From positions 1 through 15,138 of the forward strand of contig QNZT01000158.1 in NCBI GenBank assembly GCA_003978455.1: a stretch of 15,138 nt of DNA, given 5' to 3'. The notes beneath the pieces were generated by a model, which saw only the letters and a program-made list of their open reading frames with translations, was not told the DNA's origin and ran no database searches. This stretch comes from Sulfurospirillum sp. Its GTDB lineage: Bacteria; Campylobacterota; Campylobacteria; Campylobacterales; QNZT01. Made by a program: the position numbers and the translations under genes. This document shows, in pieces, positions 7,905 through 13,722 of the stretch (position 1 is its first letter; the number at the start of each line of letters is the position of its first letter).

Positions 7905-8564
7905 TCACTCCGGTCTCTTGACGATATACCCCACTGCGCGTATATTGGTGATGAAGTCCTCTTTCAGCACTTTTCGCAGGCGGTTTATCTCTGCGATGAT
8001 GGTGGTGTTGTCGATCCCCATATCGTTGTAGACATAGTCCCGGAACATATCGTAGGTGACGGTGCGGTTTCGGTTGTGAGCGAGCAGGTCGAGGATCTGG
8101 AGCTGGCGGCTTGTGACGGTCTGGACTTCGTTTTGAAAAAAGAGGGTGCACGAAGCGGTGTCGAAACTGTAGTTTTCGGAGAGTCGGAAGTGTTTCTGGT
8201 CGAGGGTGCGTGTCTGCATGATTTTGTTGATGCGCAGTGTCAGCTCTTTGAGGTGAAACGGCTTTTTCAGGTAGTCGTAGCAGCCCAGATCATACGCCCT
8301 TGAGATCTCCTCGATGTCGATCAGGGCACTGATGTAGATAGCCGGAGTCTGGATCTTCTCTTCATGAAGTCTCTCCAGCAGGCTCAGACCGTCCAGACCC
8401 GGTACGTTGATATCGAGTACCAGCAGATCGAAACGCTCTGCTCTGATACGTTCCAGTGCCTCTTTCCCGTCCCGGAAACTCTCGACCAGATGCCCCGTTT
8501 TTTGCAGATAGTCGGTGATGGCGTTGTTGAGGAGTTGGTCATCTTCAAGGAGTACTATGTGCAT
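7905..8564 (-). CDS. OmpR-family response regulator, partner of the FIST kinase
   Basis: A 219-residue two-domain DNA-binding regulator. The receiver (1-115) has the acidic pocket EDD at 7-9, phospho-acceptor Asp51 in LLVLDINVPGLDG, Ser79 and Lys101 in YLKKPF, so all canonical residues are present. The C-terminal winged helix (about 125-219) ends TIIAEINRLRKVLKEDFITNIRAVGYIVKRP, typical of OmpR/PhoB recognition helix and wing. Its ATG at 8562-8564 lies within the last 20 nt of the upstream kinase gene, so the two are translationally coupled cognate partners. OmpR-family proteins normally bind as tandem dimers to direct repeats about 11 bp apart. Such a repeat lies at 10515-10534, in front of the divergent aldehyde dehydrogenase; that target is inference. 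Confidence 0.93.
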   Translation of the reverse strand: MHIVLLEDDQLLNNAITDYLQKTGHLVESFRDGKEALERIRAERFDLLVLDINVPGLDGLSLLERLHEEKIQTPAIYISALIDIEEISRAYDLGCYDYLKKPFHLKELTLRINKIMQTRTLDQKHFRLSENYSFDTASCTLFFQNEVQTVTSRQLQILDLLAHNRNRTVTYDMFRDYVYNDMGIDNTTIIAEINRLRKVLKEDFITNIRAVGYIVKRPE

Positions 8565-10479
8565 GGTCTGCTCCTTTGGGAAAGTAGTAGCGAAATGCCG
8601 TGGAGGCTTCTGTCGAAAGCACTTCTATGCGGATCGACTCTTCGTCGCAGATCTGTTTGACCAGATTGAGCCCCAGTCCGAGTCCCTTTTGGGTTCTGTT
8701 CTCGCGGTAGTAGGCGTCGAAGATCTTTTCAACATCGCGGATCAGCATCGAAGTACTCTCAAAGGTGAGGATACAGTGGGATTTTGCCTGTTGCAGAGAG
8801 ATGATGATCTGCTCACCGGCTTTGGTGTATTTGAGTGCATTGGTGATGTTGTTGTCGATGATACGTTGCAGTTTTGTTTCGCTGATATGCAGTGTGATTT
8901 CGTCACAGTTGTGCCGGAAGTCAAAAGAGAGATCTGCCTGTTTCGCCACGATACCGAAAAACTCGATCCGGCTGCGTATAAAATCGATCAGCGCAATTCT
9001 CTTCCTCGGATAGGTGATGCGGTCTTTGTTGACAAGATATCCCAGATCGTCGTAGATACCGTAGATATTTTTCATCGCAGCTTCGATATTGGAGAGGTAA
9101 GTATGTGCTCCATATTCGAGTTCAAAGAGTTCGATATTGTTCATGATCACCGAAAGTGGCGTGTTGATCTCATGAATGGCGTGGCGCAAAAAGATCTTTT
9201 GCGACTCAAGCAGTTGCTGCGAGTAGCGTTTTTCCGCTTCGAGTGTCTGCGCCTGTGCTTCGTAGTCCTGTGTCGATCGCTCGATAAGGTGGGTGAGGGC
9301 TTTGATGGTCGTGGCATAGTCACTTTTGTCCTGACGATGGGGAAAACGCTTTTGGGCGCTATCTTCGCCGCAAGCCGGCGGGGCTTCCCGAAGCGCGGCA
9401 ACGGTGAGGGTTTGGTTCAGCAACTGGTTTCGCCGCTTTTGATGGAAAAATTCACCGTAGGTAAAAAACCCGCAGGTTGTCGCCGTTTTTGCAAAAGGTT
9501 GTATCTCCATCTCGACGAAGCCTGGCATATAGCGGCGCCGTGCCATACAAGAGTAGATGAAAAATGTCTCTACCCCTTCATGATAGCGCTCCTGAAACGA
9601 CCGCAGCGATTCGTTGATGATCAATTCCGCGTTACCGAATCCCAGACGTACCTTGTCTCCTTTTTCAAGATTTCCTGCAAACGAGAGGGAGTTGTCTTCG
9701 TGTCTGGCGATAACCGCACGGGCGATTTTGATACCGTTTCGTTCGATCAGAAGCGGAAACTCGATACCTGTGGCGGGCAGGGCATCGGAGACCTCTTCTC
9801 CCAGATATTTTGCATAAAAATCGACGGCTGTCAGATTGTCTATCCGATAGACCCTGTTTTCGGCTGCTTCATGGATGGTGTGTTCGATCCCGACAGGACT
9901 CCAGTTGAAGTTGAAACTGTTTTGCACATACAGGGTGTCGGAGTTAAGCGATACACCTGCAACACCGCGCGGGATGATAGTATCCTGTTCGAGTACATAG
10001 GTTTGTAAAAACTGTCCGTTGTCTCCCGCCATACCTCCTGCGATGGGAATATTCGGGGCGATACTCCCGATACCCTCTAACAGAAGTTCGCCGTTACAGG
10101 TGGTACCGTCACTGAACAAGATGAGCAGTTTGGTATTGTCCGTGACCAACGCCTTTGCAATCTCCCTGCCATTTCGGTAATCGTCGATACTGTTTACACC
10201 GGCGCTTTTGAGTGTGGTATTTTGAAAGAGTGAGAGGGCGATCACCGTGCACTCTGTGGTGATCCTCCCCTGTGCGATCTCTCCGTCGGTCGTGGTGCCG
10301 ATGACAACCGCCCGGGGCAGGTGGCGTTTGATCTGCCTCGCATAGTACTGAAGCGCATGCTCTCCGTGTCCGGAAAAGATCTGCACGAGAATGTTCTTTT
10401 CTTTCATGAAAGAGGAGAGAGGAATCTGCTCCGAAAGTTCGCTGTCGGGATGGTTCAGGGTATAAGTATATGTCTTCAT
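8545..10479 (-). CDS. Soluble FIST-domain sensor histidine kinase
   Basis: The 644-residue protein has no membrane segment, so it should sense a cytoplasmic signal. FIST_N covers about 28-205 (VVIGTTTDGEIAQG, SDGTTCNG, IPIAGGMAGDNG). FIST_C covers about 215-345 and ends in the family signatures IYSCMARRRYM and CGFFTYGEF. FIST domains are predicted to bind small ligands such as amino acids. A charged coiled-coil linker (385-430) leads to HisKA with the phospho-acceptor His436 in RHAIHEINTPLS. The N-box is RIIDNNITNALKY (Asn543, Asn547), the F-box VEKIFDAYYR, and the G2 box KGLGLGLNLVK (599-608). The usual G1 DxGxG is missing: FESTSML occupies its place. The ATG at 10477-10479 has almost no ribosome site and sits close to a TATAAT box. 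It overlaps the regulator downstream by 20 nt and is divergent from the aldehyde dehydrogenase. Confidence 0.92.
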   Translation of the reverse strand: MKTYTYTLNHPDSELSEQIPLSSFMKEKNILVQIFSGHGEHALQYYARQIKRHLPRAVVIGTTTDGEIAQGRITTECTVIALSLFQNTTLKSAGVNSIDDYRNGREIAKALVTDNTKLLILFSDGTTCNGELLLEGIGSIAPNIPIAGGMAGDNGQFLQTYVLEQDTIIPRGVAGVSLNSDTLYVQNSFNFNWSPVGIEHTIHEAAENRVYRIDNLTAVDFYAKYLGEEVSDALPATGIEFPLLIERNGIKIARAVIARHEDNSLSFAGNLEKGDKVRLGFGNAELIINESLRSFQERYHEGVETFFIYSCMARRRYMPGFVEMEIQPFAKTATTCGFFTYGEFFHQKRRNQLLNQTLTVAALREAPPACGEDSAQKRFPHRQDKSDYATTIKALTHLIERSTQDYEAQAQTLEAEKRYSQQLLESQKIFLRHAIHEINTPLSVIMNNIELFELEYGAHTYLSNIEAAMKNIYGIYDDLGYLVNKDRITYPRKRIALIDFIRSRIEFFGIVAKQADLSFDFRHNCDEITLHISETKLQRIIDNNITNALKYTKAGEQIIISLQQAKSHCILTFESTSMLIRDVEKIFDAYYRENRTQKGLGLGLNLVKQICDEESIRIEVLSTEASTAFRYYFPKGADHAHSTP

Positions 10480-10489
10480 GATCGGTAAG

Positions 10490-10506
10490 ATATTATAACA
10501 TAATAT
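10490..10506. promoter_or_regulatory. A/T inverted repeat over the kinase promoter
   Basis: ATATTAT-AAC-ATAATAT is a perfect 7-3-7 inverted repeat. On the minus strand it supplies TATAAT (10492-10497) and TATATT (10502-10507), either of which could be the -10 of the kinase gene, with leaders of only about 5 or 15 nt. A plus-strand TATAAT (10504-10509) overlaps its right end. It could be an operator, or just A/T-rich promoter sequence. Confidence 0.4.
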
Positions 10507-10514
10507 AATTGAAG

Positions 10515-10534
10515 TGCTATTTTCATGCTATTTT
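10515..10534 (+). promoter_or_regulatory. Tandem direct repeat, candidate OmpR-type operator
   Basis: TGCTATTTT occurs twice, at 10515-10523 and 10526-10534, an exact 9-bp repeat with an 11-bp period (one helical turn). It covers the place of the -35 element of the dehydrogenase promoter, with the second copy ending 7 bp before the TATAAT at 10542. This matches the architecture of PhoB/OmpR boxes at activated promoters. The adjacent divergent operon encodes an OmpR-family regulator, which makes it the first candidate to bind here. Binding is inferred, not shown. Confidence 0.55.
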
Positions 10535-10541
10535 GAAAGGT

Positions 10542-10547
10542 TATAAT
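10542..10547 (+). promoter_or_regulatory. -10 box of the aldehyde dehydrogenase promoter
   Basis: A perfect TATAAT predicts a start near 10554 and a 30-nt leader to the ATG at 10584. No -35 hexamer is visible; the tandem repeat at 10515-10534 sits there instead, which suggests activator dependence. A second plus-strand TATAAT at 10504-10509 is an alternative that would place the repeat inside the transcript. Confidence 0.5.
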
Positions 10548-10583
10548 ATTCGGTGCATTAAAATTTATCATGAAGGAGCAGAA

Positions 10584-12080
10584 ATGGCTTATGAGAGACC
10601 GGAATTTCAGGAGAAATATGACAACTTTATAGGAGGAGCGTGGGTGCCTCCCGTGGATGGTAAATATTTTGAAAATATTTCCCCTGTAGATAACAGACCT
10701 ATCGCCAAAGTGGCGCAGTCCAACCGTAAGGATATCGATCTTGCGGTGCAGGCAGGATGGAAAGCGTTTGAGAGCTGGGGCAAAACATCAGCAGCAGAGC
10801 GGAGTGCGGTGCTGAACAAGATAGCCGATATCATGGAAGCGAACCTTGAAAAGCTGGCGGTTGTGGAGTCCTGGGACAACGGCAAACCGATCCGCGAAAC
10901 GCTCAATGCGGATATCCCCCTGGCAATCGACCACTTTCGCTACTTTGCGAGTGTGATCCGTGCAGAGTCGGGTAGCGTAACCGATCTGGATGCCAATACG
11001 GTCTCTATGGAGATTCATGAACCCCTGGGTGTGGTCGGGCAGATCATCCCGTGGAACTTCCCGTTGCTGATGATGGCGTGGAAAGTAGCGCCTGCAATTG
11101 CTGCGGGCAATGCTGTTGTACTCAAGCCTGCGGAACAGACTCCGGTTTCGGTTATGGTTTGGGTCGATATGGTCAAAGATGTGATCCCCGCGGGTGTGGT
11201 AAATGTCGTCAACGGTTTTGGTCCCGAAGCGGGTAAACCTCTGGCGACCCATCCAGATATCAAAAAGATCGGTTTTACCGGTGAAACGACAACCGGTCGT
11301 CTGATCATGCAGTACGCTTCGGAAAATATCATCCCGGTCACACTGGAGCTGGGTGGAAAGTCGCCGAATGTTTTCTTTGAGAGTGTGATGGCGGAAGATG
11401 ATGCCTTTTTGGACAAAGCGATCGAAGGGCTGGTACTCTTTGCGTTCAATCAGGGTGAAGTGTGTACCTGCCCGTCGCGTGCGTTGATCCAGGAGAGTAT
11501 TTACGATGCGTTCATGAAGCGTTGTCTGGAGCGTATTGAGCAGATCAAGATGGGCAATCCGATGGAGACAGAGACGATGATGGGTGCACAGGCATCCAAA
11601 GATCAGTTTGAGAAGATCCTGCACTATATCGATATCGGAAAGCAGGAAGGCGCGGAGTTGCTTACAGGCGGTGAAAAGTTCGATAACCCGGCGCATCCTG
11701 AAGGTTTTTATATCAAGCCGACGGTCTTTAAAGGAGAGAATAAAATGCGTATCTTCCAGGAGGAGATTTTCGGTCCGGTGCTGAGTGTGACGACTTTTAA
11801 AGATGAAGATGAAGCGCTGGAAATCGCCAACGACACACTCTACGGTCTGGGTGCCGGTGTCTGGTCGAGAGATGTGCATCAGGTGCATAAGATGGCGAGA
11901 GGGATTCAGGCGGGGCGTGTCTGGGTGAACTGTTACCATCTCTATCCGTCCCATGCCTCGTTCGGCGGATACAAAAAGTCCGGTATCGGGCGTGAAACGC
12001 ACATGATGATGCTCAACAACTACCGCCATACCAAAAATGTGCTCCAGTCCTATGACAAAAATGCGCTGGGATTCTTTTAA
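10584..12080 (+). CDS. AldB/ExaC-type NAD(P)-dependent aldehyde dehydrogenase
   Basis: The enzyme oxidises aldehydes to carboxylic acids with NAD(P)+, in the cytoplasm. The ATG at 10584 was chosen because AAGGAG lies 5-6 bp upstream and the 498-residue product matches family length; the 25 extra residues of the open frame are not conserved-looking. PWNFP holds Asn158, VVLKPAEQTP holds Lys181, and GFTGETTTG is the NAD-binding stretch (230-238). Glu255 lies in LELGGKSPN, and the nucleophile is Cys294 in FNQGEVCTCPSR. EIFGPVLSV is at 394-402. EVCTCPSR is characteristic of AldB, ExaC and AcoD rather than betaine or succinate-semialdehyde dehydrogenases. The likely substrates are acetaldehyde or other short aldehydes, which cannot be fixed from sequence. 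The stop codon overlaps the DUF779 start. A tandem repeat operator candidate lies in the promoter. Confidence 0.94.
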   Translation: MAYERPEFQEKYDNFIGGAWVPPVDGKYFENISPVDNRPIAKVAQSNRKDIDLAVQAGWKAFESWGKTSAAERSAVLNKIADIMEANLEKLAVVESWDNGKPIRETLNADIPLAIDHFRYFASVIRAESGSVTDLDANTVSMEIHEPLGVVGQIIPWNFPLLMMAWKVAPAIAAGNAVVLKPAEQTPVSVMVWVDMVKDVIPAGVVNVVNGFGPEAGKPLATHPDIKKIGFTGETTTGRLIMQYASENIIPVTLELGGKSPNVFFESVMAEDDAFLDKAIEGLVLFAFNQGEVCTCPSRALIQESIYDAFMKRCLERIEQIKMGNPMETETMMGAQASKDQFEKILHYIDIGKQEGAELLTGGEKFDNPAHPEGFYIKPTVFKGENKMRIFQEEIFGPVLSVTTFKDEDEALEIANDTLYGLGAGVWSRDVHQVHKMARGIQAGRVWVNCYHLYPSHASFGGYKKSGIGRETHMMMLNNYRHTKNVLQSYDKNALGFF

Positions 12081-12454
12081 TGGCGTACAAAAGAGTAGAT
12101 GTCACCGACAAGGCAAAAGAGATCATCGATCAACTCCGTGCCGAGCACGGAGAGTTGATCTTTCATCAGAGCGGCGGGTGCTGTGACGGTTCGGCTCCGA
12201 TGTGTTTCGCCAAGGGAGATATGCTGCTGGGAAGCAGAGATATCAAGATAGGCGAGATACACGGATGTCCCTACTATATGGCGGAGGATCAGTTCGAGTA
12301 TGCCAAACATACCCACACAACGGTCGATGTGACACAGGGCAGGGGATCGAGTTTTTCGCTGGAGATTCCGCTTGGTGTGCGTTTTATCGCTGTTTCGAGA
12401 CTCTTTACCGAGGAAGAGGAGCAAGATCTGGAACCGGTGGAGTATCCTGACTAA
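12080..12454 (+). CDS. DUF779 protein, coupled to aldehyde dehydrogenase
   Basis: This 124-residue protein belongs to DUF779, a family of unknown function that I recall commonly beside AldB/ExaC-type dehydrogenase genes. Distinctive residues are the pair Cys34-Cys35 in QSGGCCDGSAPMC with Cys42, then HGCPYYM with Cys63, and His77/His79 in HTHTTVDVTQGRGSSFSLE. These could form a metal site or redox centre, but no function is shown. RFIAVSRLFTEEEE near the end completes the family pattern. There is no signal peptide or membrane segment. The ATG at 12080 shares its A with the TAA of the dehydrogenase (TAATG), so translation should depend on ribosomes finishing that gene. A role in maturation, protection or regulation of the dehydrogenase is plausible inference. 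A hairpin lies 48 nt into the gene. Confidence 0.9.
   Translation: MAYKRVDVTDKAKEIIDQLRAEHGELIFHQSGGCCDGSAPMCFAKGDMLLGSRDIKIGEIHGCPYYMAEDQFEYAKHTHTTVDVTQGRGSSFSLEIPLGVRFIAVSRLFTEEEEQDLEPVEYPD
12128..12160 (+). repeat. Intragenic hairpin near the DUF779 start
   Basis: GATCAACTCCGTGC (12128-12141) can pair with the segment at 12145-12160, giving 14 base pairs, a 2-nt bulge and a 3-nt loop. A short TTT follows. The stem encodes ordinary residues of the protein (about 17-27), so it may be chance, or it may slow or partly stop transcription between the dehydrogenase and the rest of DUF779. Confidence 0.5.
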
Positions 12455-12484
12455 GATTTTGGTATGGTGATTTAAAAAGAAGAT

Positions 12485-12528
12485 AAAAAAATGAGAGGGA
12501 TCTTAAAGGAGGCGAAAAGATCCCTCTC
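12485..12528 (-). terminator. Intrinsic terminator, perfect 12-bp stem
   Basis: GAGAGGGATCTT (12493-12504) and AAGATCCCTCTC (12517-12528) are perfect inverted repeats around a 12-nt loop. Read leftward, the stem is followed by A and then seven T (12491-12485). No T tract follows on the plus strand, so it works leftward: for the candidate RNA, for the hsrA-phasin transcript, or for both. Confidence 0.8.
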
Positions 12529-12583
12529 GCAGACTGTGATGAATGACTTTCTTGGCTGTCATGTTACTACTTATTTTCGTAAC
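12485..12583 (-). ncRNA. Candidate small RNA with C/U-rich terminator loop
   Basis: The 209-bp gap 12455-12663 holds no supportable protein gene. On the minus strand, TATACT at 12590-12595 predicts a start at G12583. From there two small hairpins follow back to back: GTTAC/GTAAC (arms 12579-12583 and 12563-12567) and ATGAC/GTCAT (arms 12558-12562 and 12543-12547). Then comes an intrinsic terminator whose loop is TTCGCCTCCTTT. The predicted RNA is about 99 nt, a common sRNA size. The loop contains CCTCCTTT, complementary to Shine-Dalgarno sequences, and recalls the Helicobacter RepG RNA, which pairs through a C/U-rich terminator loop. It could instead be only the terminator of the operon to the right. 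Confidence 0.4.
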
Positions 12584-12589
12584 GATGTA

Positions 12590-12595
12590 AGTATA
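12590..12595 (-). promoter_or_regulatory. -10 box of the candidate small RNA
   Basis: The minus strand reads TATACT, followed by a 6-nt spacer to G12583, the first base of the first hairpin. No -35 is visible; upstream sequence is A/T-rich, as is common in Campylobacterota. The box alone is weak evidence, but its position relative to the hairpins and the terminator is fitting. Confidence 0.35.
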
Positions 12596-12663
12596 GCTAA
12601 TTAGGAGTAAAATTATCCTTTTAATTTTAAATTAATAAAACTATATAAGACAATTTTTATCTT

Positions 12664-12984
12664 TTATGAGTTTTTCTGCTGTGACTTGATCAGCTCTTTT
12701 AACTCTTCGATATCTTCTTTGGTTGCGAGACCCATCTCTCTGATGACGGATTTGATCTTCTCTTTCAGCTGTCTGTCGAGTTCGTTTTTCTCTTCTTCCG
12801 CTTTGCTCTGTACCTCATCTACTGTTTTGAGTATATCCTCCTTGGATGCGTTGGCCTTTTGAAATATATCGTTAAATTCGTCGGAGAATTTGTCTTTGAT
12901 GAGTAGCATGACGCCCAGAGCTTTGTATAAAAGCTCTTTATCGTCGTGTGGAGGAGGGGTGGTGTTTTCAGATTTTTGAGGCAT
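12664..12984 (-). CDS. Small phasin-like coiled-coil protein
   Basis: I chose the ATG at 12982-12984 (106 residues); its A is shared with the stop of the upstream regulator (TGATG). The open frame runs 18 codons further, but that part overlaps the regulator and is not needed. After a polar N-terminus (PQKSENTTPPPHDDKE), ALGVMLLIKDKFSDEF is followed by a long charged coiled coil (about 50-106). The end, IREMGLATKEDIEELKELI, resembles the C-terminal oligomerisation motif of phasin/PHA granule-associated proteins and of UbiK-like accessory proteins. No membrane segment or catalytic motif is seen. Granule coating is one possibility, but no PHA synthase lies in the window, so function stays open. 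It is co-translated with an HsrA-like regulator and precedes a strong leftward terminator. Confidence 0.75.
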   Translation of the reverse strand: MPQKSENTTPPPHDDKELLYKALGVMLLIKDKFSDEFNDIFQKANASKEDILKTVDEVQSKAEEEKNELDRQLKEKIKSVIREMGLATKEDIEELKELIKSQQKNS

Positions 12985-13640
12985 CAGCTCTCCACGTAGC
13001 AAAATTTGTAGCCGCGTCTGCGGATCGTCTCGATACACTTGATACCGAGGTTTTTGTCCAGTTTCTGACGAATTGCGTTGATGGAGGTCTCGACGACATT
13101 CGGTGTGATAAACTCCGGCTCTTCCCAGATGGCGTTGAGCAGGCGGTCTTTGGAGATCACCTGGTTTTTGTGCTCTGCCAGATAGACGAGGATGTCAAAA
13201 GGCTTCCCTTTGATCTCGATCTCTTTGTCTTTGTAGGAGGTTCGCTCCTGTCCTATGTCGATCGTCAGCTTGCCGATCTTGATACGGTTGTCGATAGTGC
13301 GTCTGAGCTTCGCTTCGACACGTGCGCAGATGATGTCCGTGTCAAACGGCTCTTTGATAAAATCATCCGCTCCGGCTTTCAGAAAAGAGATCTCTGTCTC
13401 TTTGTCTTCGATGACAGAGAGTATGATCAAAGGTACTTTGAGATTTTTGGAAATTTTGGTGATAAATTTTTTCGTTTTGTTGTATTCGAGGTCATAATCC
13501 AAAAGTATGAGATCGTAGTTCCGAAACCTCAGGAAATTTGAGCTGTCGTCGATATCGTATGATTCGTCAACGATAACCCGTAAATTAGTAGCGATTGATC
13601 GGGATAAATCTTCTCCGACACCTATTGCTAAAATTCTCAT
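12984..13640 (-). CDS. hsrA: HsrA (HP1043)-like atypical orphan response regulator
   Basis: A 218-residue OmpR-family regulator. The DNA-binding half (about 118-218) is strikingly like my recollection of Helicobacter pylori HP1043/HsrA: EIKGKPFDIL, AIWEEPEFITPNVVE, INAIRQKLDK, ETIRRRGYKFCY. HP1043 is an essential, phosphorylation-independent dimeric activator of housekeeping genes. The receiver (1-115) is degenerate. The usual acidic pocket EDD is GVG at 7-9, and the conserved Lys before Pro is Glu97 in FIKEPF (Lys96 is one position early). Asp48 remains at the phospho-acceptor place. No kinase gene adjoins it. Three cysteines are present (105, 202, 214). Start at 13638-13640 with AAGGAT upstream. 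The phasin-like gene begins at its stop. Confidence 0.85.
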   Translation of the reverse strand: MRILAIGVGEDLSRSIATNLRVIVDESYDIDDSSNFLRFRNYDLILLDYDLEYNKTKKFITKISKNLKVPLIILSVIEDKETEISFLKAGADDFIKEPFDTDIICARVEAKLRRTIDNRIKIGKLTIDIGQERTSYKDKEIEIKGKPFDILVYLAEHKNQVISKDRLLNAIWEEPEFITPNVVETSINAIRQKLDKNLGIKCIETIRRRGYKFCYVES

Positions 13641-13700
13641 TCTGATCCTTAGCTAATTTATTCTTAAACTTCAAGCGACAAATTTAGCAGAAGTTTCTTT

Positions 13701-13709
13701 AAAATACCA
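13701..13709 (-). promoter_or_regulatory. Extended -10 promoter candidate for hsrA
   Basis: The minus strand reads TGGTATTTT, an extended -10 (TG-N-TATTTT). It predicts a start near 13694 and a leader of about 54 nt. The leader holds TTTAAG (13663-13668) and the palindrome TTAGCTAA (13649-13656). TTTAAG resembles the half-site I recall for HP1043, but a proper tandem partner is not visible. Confidence 0.33.
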
Positions 13710-13722
13710 TTTATTATGAACT

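Noticed and set aside
8515..10008. A 497-codon open frame on the plus strand opposite the FIST kinase gene.
   Set aside because: Its product has no recognisable motif, begins within the opposite-strand regulator gene and spans its overlap with the kinase, and mirrors codon bias of a clear kinase gene on the other strand.
10788..12029. A 413-codon open frame on the minus strand opposite the aldehyde dehydrogenase.
   Set aside because: The plus strand encodes an intact dehydrogenase with all catalytic residues; the antisense product is rich in His and Arg and shows no family pattern.
12485..12528. The stem-loop as a terminator of the plus-strand DUF779 transcript.
   Set aside because: No T tract follows the stem on the plus strand; the T run is on the other side and serves leftward transcription.
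12985..13038. An 18-residue N-terminal extension of the phasin-like protein.
   Set aside because: It lies wholly in another frame of the hsrA coding region; the TGATG start at 12984 is the simpler choice.
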